Shown here piece by piece: positions 32,318-45,922 of a DNA stretch of 64,000 nt; within the stretch, counting starts at the first letter, position 1, and every line of letters starts with the position of its first letter. The stretch covers positions 62,001 to 126,000 of the forward strand of contig SSNU01000119.1 in the NCBI GenBank assembly GCA_012064415.1. Reading direction: 5' to 3'. The translations under genes were made by a program, and so were the position numbers. Source of the DNA: Gyrodactylus bullatarudis. Its lineage: Eukaryota > Platyhelminthes > Monogenea > Gyrodactylidea > Gyrodactylidae. The notes below the pieces were generated by a model, which made no database searches, was not told the DNA's origin, and saw nothing but the letters and a program-made list of their open reading frames with translations.

Positions 32318-35300
32318 ATGTTTTCAAATATCAAAGTTCCATTTTTCTTCGTTATATTGATTGTTTACACGTTTCTTAATAAATATAAAAGCACCGATAT
32401 TCACTCACAATTTAAACCGCAACTTTATGAGATTCACAGAGTATTCAAAATGAGAGTACCCGAGGAATTTAGCCAGTATTACGTTGATAAACTTAGGAAA
32501 CCGTGTAGCGAGACAAATTGTGAAGATATCATCTCTAATTTTGTAACTGCTTCAGAATATTTGAACATTTGTTATCTCCTCATATCATCTAATTTTGATG
32601 CCAACTCTTTAGTCAGACATGTGAGTTGATTATCCTAGCAAAAATTCAAATTATCATTGAAAAATTGCCATTTCCAGCCGCGAAACCGTGTTACAAAGTT
32701 GATAAATTGTGAATATTTCTCGACTGACAGGTATTTCATACGTCCCATGGCAATAACATTTCTAAGACCAATGCAAGATGCGGATATCATTGATGACATG
32801 TTAATTTTTACGAGGAAACTTCTTTCAACCACTAAATTCGAAGATGTCAAAGAAATTTACCAGAATCGTTCAAGAAACATAGCCGAACTTGAGAAGAGAG
32901 TCGCTCAAAATACCTGCGAGGAGAAAAAGAGTCTCGGTTTCATTAATATCGGCGAAAAAGATCGTTTAAATTCATTTTACATAACCTGGAATTATTGTCG
33001 GATAGATTCAGAGTATCAACAAGACCTTGAGAATTCAATGCAAAGTCTGGCCATGGTTGTAGCTCTCAAAACATATCGTTTACAAGATTATACATCCCAG
33101 CCTATTGTGAATATGCGCAGAATCTACATGTCAAGGCCTCACAAGTTAGTATGTACATTTTTCTCATCGAACATTTTGAAACGTTTTTATTGAAAAAATT
33201 AATTTTATTTCAAGAAAGAACTAGAATCTTGGCTCGTGGAAGATAAAATATGCCATGAGAATACAAAGATTGAATTCATTCCCAGGCCGAATGCTGCCTC
33301 CGCGTCATCCTCCTCCTACAGCTTTGAGATAGACCAAGTGATTGAAATCAATCTCAAGACGTCAGCCTATCATAGTTATATCGAGAAAAGTGAGTGTCGT
33401 TTGAATTAAATCAATCTGGAAATATTAGGAAATATTGATCGACTCTGAAATCATTAGTGATATTGATCAGGTGATTGCACATTCTTGTAATCTACATTAA
33501 TTAATTAATCAATTCGACATACATAACCAAGTTATCTCTGAGATTCATTTTTTTCAGATCTTGTTAAATGCATGTATAATTGTAGAGATTAGATTGGAGT
33601 AAAAATCATTTATTCATCAAAAAGCAATACTTTTAGGACATTTCTCACGTGAAAAGTAAAAAAGTGTGATTCTCTCGTCAACTGAACAAGTCTCAAGGAC
33701 CCAATTTTATTGCATATATATACTATATAGGGCTCTTGATAATGATTTGCTTGTTTTCAACTCAAATATTTATTTTCACTTTCTTCCATTTAAGTCTTTC
33801 ATGTTTCCGAGTCTCAGGCAAAAGTACCCCTCTTCAATCATGTGACCTGGATCAAATTTCTCTATCTGTCCGTCAGGTCGATAGTATCAAAAATTTCCCT
33901 GCGAATCTTTAGAAATAATGCCAAGATTGACGATCCCTACTCAGAGCAAGACTTTGAGCAATCCATCTGGTCTCAGATTGGCGTGTGGATAAGCTCCGTT
34001 GAAGATTCTTTCTTATTCAGCAACATTGAAAAGTCCCGCTTCGAGGAGAATGGCTGTAAGTCCAAAATTCTGCTTCTTGTGTAAATATTATACCAATTAA
34101 TAATTTACTCTGTAGTTTATAACCCTTTAGGTAAACTTGAATGAAATGGTTTTGTAGAGAAAATAATAATATACACTCATTAATTCACAATGACAATACT
34201 CAAATAATTATGATGAAATATAACTCTTGTGCTGAGCCAAGTAAATCAATATCCACATTTTATTTCTTACTTTCTTTTACTTGTTCTTATTGCCTCTTTT
34301 GGTGTTTTCTCTTGTTTGTTTAAATTATATCGAAAATAAATTAATAAATTAATTCAATCCAAAATCCACTGCTTTTGCTAATGAAACCTTGCACAGATCT
34401 AGTATACTTGTCATCAGTGCTGCGCGGCCTAGAACAATCTTACACACTCAGCCTGAATAATACCACGCCCAATTTGTATCTCCACATAAAGTCAATACAG
34501 ATGCTCTCATATCCAATTGACAAGCACGAAAAGTTTATACCACGATGTCTGAAGGAGAATCCAAAGATTCATCGTCAAATTCAACTCCAAAATCTTCAGG
34601 CAAGTCTTTTTTTCTATGCTGAATTGATTGAATTACACGTGAATTGTTAAATTTTACTCCGAGGTTGCTTCTTTTTTCGCTTCCTTGGTGGCTGTATGCA
34701 TTGGTGTTTAGCAAAATTAAAATAGTATAGGGGTGAATGATTTTCTTTTGGTTTGAATCTAGAAAAAGAAGATTTTAGAATTCTCTCAAATTTAATGAAA
34801 AATAACAAGATCCAGTTCTTTGCTTGAATTGAAATATATTCTCTTTAAAAAGTAATCTATATCAATACCTTCGATCTGATAGATAAACCTGGTATATAGG
34901 TTTTTTGGAATCCCATGACTATAAGGCCCAATCTTTACGTTTTGAAGAGAAAAAAGATTTGGGGCCAACTCTAAGGATTTTCCAGAATTCTTGATGATGA
35001 CAGCGTTTTGTGAAACTTTAGTTTAAACCACATAAAAATCTTGAATATATTCTGTCTATAGGGACAAGCATAAAATGAGCTATGCAGCACGACCCTCAAC
35101 CTCTATTGTAAGAAATTCAGTATGAACTCTATCGTTTTTTCAAGGAAAACTTATGATATCTTGATGGTTAGATTGCTATCATTTGCTAATATTTCCTCGA
35201 GAATGCTGCTATTTTTTAAAGCAGTTCCAATAATCACCAATAATTATTGGGATCACCATGGATGAAAGAGATGATCCAATCATTTTTTTCTCTATCTCAT

Positions 35301-38300
35301 GTCAACTGACTCACAAATAGTCAAAACACAGTCTTGTTGAGCACATTCTTGTAATTTTGTAGCTTGCAGAAAATATCTCGTTCTCTTTTCTATCGTTATT
35401 CATCTAATAAAAATACATTGATTATAATCACAGCTCTTTATTTCTCATTTATTGCGTAATTTAAGCCTAAATGTTATTATATTTAATATTATATTGCTCA
35501 GAACTCTTTGTGCTATCGTGTTAATCTGTTCTTTGTTTTTTTGTATTCGTCCAAGTTTCACTAAAAAGATTTTCTAATGACTGAATCCTGTGAACGAAGG
35601 GGTCTACATATCGGTCTGTCCGGCATAGACGCTCACTGACAAGACAAAACGTATTTGAGTTAGGTTCTAAACTCATCTGGAAGGTTTAGAGAACAACAAG
35701 CGTATATTTGAGTGATAAACGTTATATTTCGCCGGGTTACAGTAAAGATATTTCTATTGAAACATCTTATTTTTATTGAAACACGAATATTTACCCCCTA
35801 ATTAAGTATTATTTATCTCGACCTATCTAAATGTATAGAAATCACTTGCTGCATTCTGATTGGTCGAGACAATACCTATTTAGGGGGTAAATATTCGTGT
35901 TTCAATAAAAATAAGATATTTCAATAGAAATATAAATACTAATTATAATAATCAATTGGGGACTTTCCATTGGTTCATTTTCTTATTGACTCTAGTGCAA
36001 TAGGAAGGGGGAGGTTTGATACATTGCTCTCGGCTTTTTGATTACTTTTGCTTTTTTAGAAATCCATCAATCTGCAAATACCCTCTTCCTTTTCACTAAT
36101 TAAAGGTTGGCTGATGATTTGATTATCAACTGCTGTTGACTTCTCGTTAGTTTCACATTTTGCCAATTCTCTGTAATTGTTGCTGGGACTGTAGATGGAA
36201 CTGGTGTTTGTATTCTCAGTGTGCCATGAAAATACTCAATTCACTAAACTAATCTATTGTATTCGAAACAATTCCCCTGATTACGTACTCAGACTATAGT
36301 TGAGAAAGTTTTCCCCGCCATGTTTTTTCGTCTCATATAAAATAGTTGAATAGCGAGAGTAAATTATATATCTAATAAGTTTGTCTAGAAAGTTTGTCGA
36401 AAAATACTTGAATAACTAAACTAAGAGTTATTCCTTGTGCATTTTAAATGTACCTTTTCTTGATTGTATCAAAATGTCTTTACACCAGTTCTAATATTGA
36501 TAGGTTCACGCTGAGCTATGCAATCTGTAATTGTGTTCTGTCGTTGATGGCAGTTTGTTGATAAATGCAATCGAATGTGTCTCCCTTTTTTGGTCATCTG
36601 GTTGTCAAAATTTGAAAATCTCGCGTTATAAATAGAAAATTTGCTCTATATTCAATGTTTTTCATCATACAATCGAATTAATTTATATTCTCATATGAAA
36701 TAAACTAATGGACTCTTGTCGAAACCAGAGAATAAATCAGTTGGTTTGTTTATATACATCTCCTTCTTGAAGTTGAGTATTTGAATAGACTTTTTCTCTT
36801 GTTTTTTTCGTTCGATAGAATTTTGCACTTGGCCATATAAAAACACGTGTGTATTTTGGCAACATTTTAATAATACATGTCTTGTTTCATTATCTGAATT
36901 TATTCACAGCTAATTTAATTAATTTTAACGTTATTCATTAGAACCTCAAATAGAGATTGAGTTATTTTCTACCACTTTTTAGAAATATGTTTCTATCCGC
37001 TTTTATTTCTATGATAATTTATTCCAATTTAGTATTTAAATTCGTACTTAAAAATGAGAATGAATGTGGAGGCAGTTGCAGGAAACTTGACACTTTTTAG
37101 TCTTTAATAGAAACACTCTGATTCGGCATAACTAAAGCTTACTCTAAACTTGATATATGATTCACGAGGTGCTAAAAGTTCTGCATACTGATTGGCGGAA
37201 AAAATCCTGACCAATGAAATTCGATTGTAATTTCTTGTGTATTCTAAATAGGAACCTGTGGTCCAAACAAAAGACTAAACTCATCTTCAACATTAAAAGT
37301 GTTATAAGCTCTGGTTTAAATGAAAAAACCAGAAAATGATACTATATTTATGATAAAGCAAACTCTAAATTGATTTTCCCTCATACAGAACTGGAGTTAT
37401 AACCTGACAAAGAAAACCTGTCACGATCATGGCCTTACAATTGTACCCTGTTTCACTTCTACACTGATAAACATTCAGATTGATAACAATATTGAATTGC
37501 CAACAGAAGCTGACTCAATCCTCTTACCTCCGAATAAGGAATTAAACCTTCAAATTCATTACCGACCTGATCTGATGAAATACTCGTTCGAGAGATACTT
37601 GCACATCAAGACAGATGTGTATCACTGCCAAGAGAATGACAACCTCAACGCTTGCACACTCCTCAAGAAGGATTTCTACCTCAAAAAGACTCTCATCAAG
37701 GTTATTGCTGAGGATAGTTTGTTCACGAAAATTCTCCAGTATTTTGAGGGTCCCATACGAGTTCAGTTTAAGCTATGGTGAGAATAGTATTGTATATTGA
37801 TTTACATTTTATTCAATGAGATTCAAAATATTGATTTTTCTGTTTAAAAAATATCCTTCTTCTTGACTCGAATAAATCACTCAATAGAAATGCAAATAGC
37901 TCCTCATATAAAAATTTCCTGTAGAAATTATTTCTATTAATTTTACAGAAATCAATGAATTTAAATAGGAAGGTAATTTATTTTTCGATGATTAATGATT
38001 TGTTCATTTACGCTTACATTTTGGATAAATCAAGGCTAAGGAATCCTTTTGGTGCGAAAAATACGAACTCATGTACGTGATTGCTTGGATCGACTGATTT
38101 TCTAGAAATCCAACTTCTTTTTATCTTATCAGAAATGGTGTCGTAATAGAAACAAACATCAAACATTATTTTACACAGTAACCTAACAAAATTTACAAAT
38201 TTTGAAAGAAATATAGTAAAGTCAAAGAATATCAGAGTGTAAAGCTAACTGATTTGATGAAATTGAGAATCCATGATTATTACAGAAATCTCTATTTTTT

Positions 38301-41300
38301 CATCAAGAATTTGAAATTGTTAAAGATTTTCGCAATCCTACTCATGCTGCTCACTTTAACCATTTAAAGAAAAAAATTCTGAGAAAATTTTTTCTATGAA
38401 AAATATGGCCATTTTCAAATTTCAAATTGGCGCCAAAATCCCATTTTTTCGAACTTTGAGCTAAAATTTTTTATTGATTTGAAAGTTGGAAGTTTTGAGA
38501 TTTCTGTAGAAATCCGAGATCCCCAACTACATATTAACCAGCTTTATAATGTAACTCCAATAATAAATAACAACAGTGAAGAGAAAAGTGAGGAAACTCA
38601 CATAGGCCAGGGGATGATTGAAGGTTAAAAGAAGAATAATTTATCTAAATACACACGAATCTTGCCTGTATTCACATGCATTTTTATACTAAATTGAAAA
38701 ATTACAAACTCAAACCATTATAGTTCTCTTGTTTGATGAATCTGGTCACCAATGTATCCATCTTCAGGTGAACATGAGATCTTTTTGACAACTTTTTGAT
38801 GGTGCATCCTATATAGGAAGGTCCGTAGTCACACTGTTATTTATAAATTAAAAGAGTCTTCAGGTTTAAGTAAATCCTTATGGACTATAATGAATAATCT
38901 CTGGGTTTTTAATTAAATTGTAGCAATATTCATTAACCCTTCATGTCCCATTGTTCCACCAGTGGAACACAACTCTTTCTCGAGCGATAATTTTTACTGA
39001 AAGATACCTAAAACACTTTGTTTACCCCTCATTAGAAAGGAAATTTATTAAGCTACAAAATTATGTATAAATCATAAAGATAACTTTTCACTGATGCACA
39101 CCATAATTACTTGAAGAAGGGTGATTTTTTGAAAATGTTGTCAAATATTTAGAACGTTTTTTTTGGAAACCTATTTGCTGATGTCTTAAAATTTAATAAA
39201 GGCATGATGATTAAAATTATTATTGTAGTAAAGGCCACAGGTAAAAAAAGATAACAACCATCAAAGGATGGATGGTCTAGAAAAACCTGTAATAAAAAAG
39301 AGCATCATTAAATTTTTCACTTCCAACACACAGGAACACTTGATTGAAACAATCCATTGTTATTACTCATTACCATTATCCTGATACTGACTATGTGTAT
39401 TGATACATTTTTGTTAATTAGTAATTAGTAGAGCCTCAAAGAGAATAATAAGATCTAAAGATGATTATTCTAATACTTTATCGGGAACTGGACAAAAAAG
39501 ATTGCATCTGAAAAATCAGTTAATGTTGAAATTAAACTGAAAACATTGAGATAATTTCATCTCAAGACCTTATAGCTATGAACCTTAATGACATGATAAT
39601 AAGTTGGTCTTGAATGGTTATCAGAACAGAGGGAATAGTACTAATTGTTATAGTATAGCAAGCATCATAATAATTATTTTATAAACCAAGGCTGTATAAA
39701 TTAGAGAAAAAATGAACCAGATATTACACTACCATCATCATTCATAGACTGCATAGATGGATGAAAGAACAGATTGAGTTGAGAAAAATGACAAGAATGT
39801 TGTCTCCATTCACACAATACCTGTCTCTATAGATATCTTTTATTTCTTGGCCTCAATTCGAGATTATAATCTTGATGAATTTTCAACAGAAATATATAAC
39901 AAATGAAAAGAAATCTATAGAATAAAATCCAATCATCCTTTATTTCGTTCAATATCTCTCTATCCAATGTTTTTTTTCACCATAAAAAATGTTGTTGGTG
40001 AGAGGGAGGTGGGGCATGTAATAATCATATGACGTTAAAAAAAATTAAATTTCTATCGTAAAAAAATTGCCGTTGATTTCAAATTTACAATCGGCTGCTC
40101 GATATCTCTTATAGTTTAGAAGAAAACTGGCTTTAGAGCCAAAAAATGCTAATTTTAGCCTCTATTACCTCTGAAATGGTAATTCGGCTCACAAAAAGAA
40201 ATTCAGATTCAGAATCAGCGCAATTATTTTGGTTAGGTTGCAAATTTTCTCATATCTGTGATGAAAAAAAATAATTTGGGACATGAAGGGTTAAGAATAA
40301 CAAGCAGAGACTTCTTAAGCTTATTTCTTCTCCGCACATCACGAAATGAAAGGAGAGTTGATTTGAAAGTTAATAAAAACTTGTCTATGCAATATTTTTT
40401 TTTCGATAGTCTTGGTTGAGTTAATCTCTCTCAAGGTTTTTATAAGCATCATCAAAAGAGCTTGTTGACACATTCATTAATCATGATTGGCTCTCTGATC
40501 TCAGTGATATTTAAAATCATTTTCAAGAAATTAATTCATCAGGGGACTCGCTCAACATTTTTGCTACGTTAAATGACCAGCAAGATAAAGCATGCCATCC
40601 TTCATACCATCATCGATCTGACAAGGATCTTTATCTTTCCAAATTTTAGGTTCCTCGTCTTTACAATGACTGTCCTCGGTATCATTATTGTGGTCCTTCT
40701 CAGTTACATTGACTCTGAGACAATGATTAATTTGAAATTGGATCAAATATACAATCATTTCGTTGCCTATAAGCAACAACATGACCGACTCAGTGTTATC
40801 AAAAAGTCATCGACAAAACTCCCTATGGACAAGTCGAAAGAGAAGCTGGATGACTTCTTCGACCTGAAGAAATGTCGAAATGAGGACATAACCAAGAGTA
40901 AGGATAGCAATTCGAATGCAGACCCTGTCAAGAATAATAATACCAAAGGTCAGAATCGTAAGAAACCATCTGTTCAACTTTTGGAGTCTACTCATGTCTT
41001 GCAAGGTGACAAGGCTGTCGAGTCAAAGCAAAACGTCAAGTTGCAAGCCAAGCAGGATGTTTCCAAGTTAGTCACTCTCCATTCCTAAATCATCATGTGT
41101 TTATCAAAACATGTTTCCCTTTCCCACAGAAAAAAGAGAAAAAAGTCCAAGGCTTCTTCAAACAAGGCATCAAGCAGCAATGTTAACATCACCTCGAATG
41201 CTCAGCAATCAGGTAAAATACAAATTATCTCATTTAAAATTGAGCCTAGATATATATTGTTCTAGAAACTACTCATGAGTAGATTCATAATTAAATTAAA

Positions 41301-44300
41301 TTATTCATCAATAGTAGTAGAGTTAACATGCGTGTTTTAATTTCACTAGGGAATGCAAAGGCTCTAGCAAAGGCAGCCGTCTTATTGCCAGTCTTTGAAC
41401 TGGATAACCATGAGACCTCTTCCTCAATCAATGATCCTCCTGGTATTGATGACCATTCAAACTCGAATCTCTCCGAATCCAACAACAGTGTTCCCGATTG
41501 GTTCCAGGAAACTGTTGACCCAAGTCTTTTCCCACTAGAGAGTAAGTATCCGTGCTCAATTCCTTTCATCTCACCCACTAGAAAATAAGTACAAAAGAAT
41601 GATTGATTAGTTCATTAAATATCTTGATTAATTCACATCTTTAGAAATCTCAGAATTGACAGGACAAGGAAACTTTGATTCAGATTGCCTGGAAACTACA
41701 ATTTTAATGAAACAACAAAACTGTGATATCACACCTCAGACAACTCACAAGTTGTAAGTTCCTAATGTTTACAAATTTCATTCTTTTGCATGTCAATTTT
41801 GGCTCTGTTAATTATTTTATTACATCTGAAATAGGTAATGACGTCATCAATCACACTTTCTATAAATAATCATGATTCTTGTGATCGATTGATATCATAA
41901 AGTATAAATAGCTATTAATATTAAAATCTTCTTAAATGGTTGATAACAATTTACCTTTCTATAACCAAGTGTTTCCTGAATGTTTGGGTCAAAGAAAAAT
42001 TTCTTTTTAACCTATAAAAACCATATAGCCATGTGTCCAGCAAAACTATTCCTATAAACTTCAACTACCTATGTGAGTTTTTTCCCCTTTTCTCTCTCCC
42101 TTTTCACTAGTTATTGGAGAGTTTTAGGTGTTTTTCCAGCTTTCATTGATACTTTGTAAATTATCATCTTGAATGTACTCATAATATTGAATCATTGCTT
42201 TGAGAAATGTAAACTTGGCATCTTCTTTCGAAATTCTTAATTATGAATCTGAGTGGATTTTGGGATGTTTTTTTAGCAACTACGTGAATTACTAATTGGT
42301 AAGAATTTATTTCTTGAAAAACCGTAAGAAATCGATAAGAAACCTTCGATAAGCCAAATAAAATCTCGCCTCGATTGTAATTTTATCTTTTAAAATAAAA
42401 CCAAGGCATCTACATGGTAACAAAAGAAGTAGTGACAATACATTATTGTCTCCTCTTCCAGACATGAAGAATTTAATTCACGTTTTTGGATTATTCTAAA
42501 ATTCTCTCATAGTAACGTAAAAATATTTTTTAGTTTGTATTGTATTGTCGCTCTAATCCACATGTTACTGGGACCATCGGTATGCATGAAATACAGCTCA
42601 AATAACTCACGAGATAACCTAATTTTCCTTGAATATGTAAATGAAAATAATTTACAAATTTTCAATCAAATAGTAAAAGTGAAAGATTCATTATTTTCAT
42701 TGACGTTGATTTACAATTTGAATCATTTATAAAGTGACACTACTGATGATCCCTTTTTCTCCAATTCATGACTTTATGAAAAGTGTGAATCTGTTCGAAT
42801 AACTAAAAAGGTCTCTTTTAATTTCTAAAAATCCAATAGTATAGAAGAAGATGAGCAGGAGATTGAAGCTGTTAAAAAGAGTGAAATCTACCAGTTGTTT
42901 GATTTGATAAAGATGACATCCGAGAGTTATCTAGATTCTCCGCAAACTGATAACCTAGAAAGTCTCTACGAACGTGTTCAGACCATAAACAATGCAACAA
43001 ATGAAATTTACCTCTACCTAGAGAATAAAACCTCAAGGAATGTTCGTAGGAGAAGTAATAAAATTCGTCCTGTGGCCATTGTTGAGGAAGATGAATCAAG
43101 TTCTATCTGCAATGCCTGGCTGGAAAAAGCTCAAGTTGAAAGTCAACCGGATGTCTTATTGACACCCATGAAGAACTCGGTCAATCAGAGGTTTGTTTAT
43201 TTCATTATAATTTGATATTTAACAATCTTTCCAAAGAATATGATATTTTAATTTATAACTTCAATTTATACTTGAAAGTAGACTTGTAATTAATTTTTAA
43301 AGAAAATAAATGTGATAAAAATTTTCATTCTTCTATTGAAATTTCAGGTATGAATATTGGGCGCCAGCCTCCTCTGCTATCTGGGGCCATTATGATGGAA
43401 TTTCTGAATCGAGAAATTTGGATTTTTGGCAGGATCAAGAGTCATTTGATCGAGATGACGAAAAACTTGCTCGGAATTATTTTTCTAAATTTGAAAAGAT
43501 TGAAGTTGAACACAAGACACCTGATGAGAAATGGTCATTTATCAGAGGCTTCACGTCGGCATCTCACGACTTTAATCGTAAGCAAATATCACAAACGTTT
43601 AATGATGTAATTCTAAACGAATCTTTCATATTACAGATGAACCTACTGAAGTTAATCTATTTCAAGAAAGTTTGCGGACCTATTACTCATGTGATGTATG
43701 TATTATTAATCTAGACTTTTTTCAGGCAAAATGTAATGTTTTTATAATGTTTAGGGGAAATCTCAAGATGACCAAGTTCCGAAATTCCATCTGCCGAAAG
43801 ATCTTTTTGATTCGCCGGGAAGTAAAGAAAATTGATTTGTATCATGAACCGGTGGATCCGATCAGCATCATTTCAAAGACAAATAAATTTAGAAATTATT
43901 TTATATTTTTTCTGAAAAAATGTCTTTTTAATTACTCTTTTAAACAGTTTCAACTTGAAACGCTTTAAATCTAAGATTAAAGATAGTTTTTTGAAAATTA
44001 TTTTTCTCAACAAGTTTCAGATATAAAGACTACAATTTATAATAATAAATCGTATCAGTTTGACTTATCAGCAATAATATCAATTTGAGATTCTCAAATA
44101 TGTTATTTAATAGTTTCACATTCTGACACAGATTTGAAAAGATTACAGAATTCTTGAAGTAACTATACATATGTCTAAGAATTTCTAGAGACACCAAGTT
44201 AATCACAATATTTAAATTATTTTTTAAATTTCCTCTGAAAATGATAGGGTATTACATGCTATAGCTTTAATGAATTTGCAAAATTTAATTTCAAATTAAA

Positions 44301-44886
44301 TAAGTGCGATCATATAAGTAAAAAACAAAATCTTTTGATAGAATAATTTTTTGTTTGACTATATAAATTTTTGCCAATTTCCAAATAACAATTGATTTTC
44401 GATGAAATTATACGTTAACGCTTAGAGCTCTATAATGAAAACGAGTATTATAAAACGATTTTCAGAGTAATTAAATAACATTTTTATAATAATTCAAGGC
44501 TCAAAACTGATAAACCCTTTGGAAAATGGCGTCGGGATGACGAAAAAGCTCCTTTCGGATGGCCTTCCGATGATATTAATGAAATTGAGAATCTTTTAAA
44601 CGGAATGCGTTTCAGCTCTAGTGCAATCTCGAAAAAGTTATCAGGACTTATTCACCAGAATCATGTCAGCTCTAGAGATAGCCAAATTGATTTTATTCCA
44701 AATAGCCTACAGAACATCATGAACAGTAGCCATTATCAATCGGAGAGTAGTGGCTATGCTTCGGAAAACATTATGGAAAAGGCTTTGGATGATATGATTG
44801 TGGAAAATAATGCCAATAGTTCCCAGCAAAACTTTAACTCACCGGAAAACGGGGATCTTATTAAGAATTTTGTGAGTAATTTGTAA
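32318..44886 (+). CDS. TMEM131: TMEM131-like type I membrane protein
   Basis: Exons: 32318-32620, 32678-33148, 33215-33389, 33795-34055, 34397-34599, 37389-37777, 40581-41066, 41130-41212, 41350-41541, 41645-41753, 42840-43190, 43348-43577, 43637-43695, 43755-43821 and about 44499-44886, roughly 1,250 aa. All junctions agree in phase except the last: exon 14 ends in phase 1 while the natural frame of the last exon needs phase 2, so a microexon may be missing. The protein has an N-terminal signal peptide (PFFFVILIVYTFL) and a long luminal part. This is followed by a beta-rich block (LLPPNKELNLQIHYRPD), like the PPN/TPDF segment of TMEM131 proteins, and one membrane helix (FLVFTMTVLGIIIVVLLSY). 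The cytosolic tail is long, Ser/Lys/Asn-rich, with YEYWAPASSAIWG, similar to the IWAP motif of TMEM131L tails. TMEM131 proteins recruit COPII/TRAPP for collagen secretion. The assignment rests on architecture and short motifs. Confidence 0.65.
34600..37388 (+). other. GC-AG intron of the TMEM131-like gene (2.8 kb)
   Basis: The exon at 34397-34599 ends CAG|gcaagt, the consensus for the rare GC donor, and the next exon opens after a normal acceptor at 37387-37388 in the same phase. No GT donor fits. The intron contains the foldback element at 35748-35933 and otherwise no recognisable feature. Confidence 0.7.
35748..35933. mobile_element. 186-bp foldback element (MITE)
   Basis: The outer 54 bases on each side are inverted repeats with one mismatch (for example CGAATATTTACCCCCTAA against TTAGGGGGTAAATATTCG). 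The remaining core also pairs imperfectly (ctcgacc against ggtcgag), so the whole unit can fold into one hairpin. It has no coding capacity. Near-perfect arms suggest recent insertion or amplification. Confidence 0.85.
38240..38546. repeat. Inverted-repeat element, family 1, copy 3
   Basis: The ends are imperfect inverted repeats: the left starts TAAAGCTAACTGATTTGATG and the reversed right starts TAAAGCTGGTTAATATGTAG. Both continue to a shared ACAGAAATCTC. The interior shares long runs with the copy at 15044-15650, including atgaaaaatatggccatttt and attgatttgaaagttg. It lies in an intron of the TMEM131-like gene. Confidence 0.7.
38933..40294. mobile_element. piggyBac-type non-autonomous element, interrupted by an 844-bp insertion
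   Basis: The outer ends are TTAACCCTTCATGTCCCA and its exact inverse, with TTAA on both sides, as in piggyBac elements. Next to the left end is a short palindrome (GTTCCACCAGTGGAAC), a common subterminal feature of these elements. Removing the repeated block 39195-40038 leaves about 518 bp with no coding sequence, so it is a MITE that later received a second insertion. Confidence 0.85.
39195..40038. repeat. 844-bp repeat, copy 1
   Basis: By eye this is identical over its full length to 46713-47556. It begins AATAAAGGCATGATG and ends GACGTTAA. TTAA lies at or beside both ends in both copies, which fits a TTAA-targeting element, but the ends are not inverted repeats and no frame is coding. This copy is nested in the piggyBac-type element at 38933-40294. 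Confidence 0.9.
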
Positions 44887-45899
44887 ATGAAATTCTAGAA
44901 TAAAAATAGCATAAACTTGATATAAGGTAGACTTGTCAGGATTATGAAATTTGTTTTTCATTCATTCAACCAAATTCATTATTCCTGCCTGTTTGTGTTC
45001 TAAAATCAATTTTACATTTTGATGTAATTCAAAAGTTCATGAAACATGGGTGTATTATTATGCAGCAATACTCTATGTGTAGATAAATTGAGAGACTGCC
45101 TACCCAAAGGTCTAAAATTAAAATTATCTCATCAAATAAATAAATACTCTCTGCGTAAGAATAAAAATGGTTGACTCCCTTCATTTAGTCTGCAGTCCCC
45201 TTGGATATTTTACTCAAAGATATCACATCTCTCTTTTTATAAATTGAATAATTAATTTTTCTCTAAATTCACTATCACATATGAGAATAGTACAATCCCA
45301 ATCAACTAAGAAATGTTGTATTATTTTTACTATATTATATGGCATTAAAGTTTTGACAAAAGGATTCTTCAGTATTATTCTCCAAAATAATAAATTTATC
45401 ATTCAATTGGTGTGTGTGTAATCCTGAGAGGAAAAGTATTGATCTAGTCCTGAGTCAATGTGGGGAACATCTTCTCAAGATGATATTTACTCGATCAGTA
45501 AAATCGAACAGTACAGAGGATTACTCATACATGATACTGTTTCCTCTCTTTCTCTCTCCTCTTGTATGGCTGTATCATTCTTTTTCTTTTTATTATTAAT
45601 CCTACCAACAAATGTACAGAGTATCTACATTAGAATCTAATGTATGATAAATACACAGGGATGACCTTAGTTCTTTAGACTACTACACAGTATATATTGT
45701 ATTGAGAAAATTCCATTCCTCACTACAACATACACACACTATTAGTAGTAACATACATGTCCTCAGTTCAAAAAATGACATAGAAGAAATTACACTCCCC
45801 CAGAATGAATCGAAATCTCTCTTGTAGTTTTGTATTCTTCTTCTTCTTGTTTGTATGCATAAAAAACTAATTAATCAATTTTCTGTGTGTGTGTGCCTC

Positions 45900-45922
45900 T
45901 ATTTCTCTCTCTCTCTCACTCA
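45900..45922. repeat. CT-rich simple repeat
   Basis: A run of ctctctctct, close to a short tgtgtgtgtg tract. Confidence 0.75.

Noticed and set aside
39195..40038. 844-bp repeat as a Helitron or SINE
   Set aside because: There is no TC start, CTRR end, terminal hairpin, poly(A) tail or RNA polymerase III box; the TTAA at both sides points elsewhere.
41291..41588. 95-codon minus-strand frame
   Set aside because: Antisense to a phase-consistent exon of the TMEM131-like gene.
45414..45640. Two overlapping frames that might be a further TMEM131-like exon
   Set aside because: No acceptor gives the right phase from the previous exon, and the preceding frame ends at a stop followed by a polyadenylation signal.
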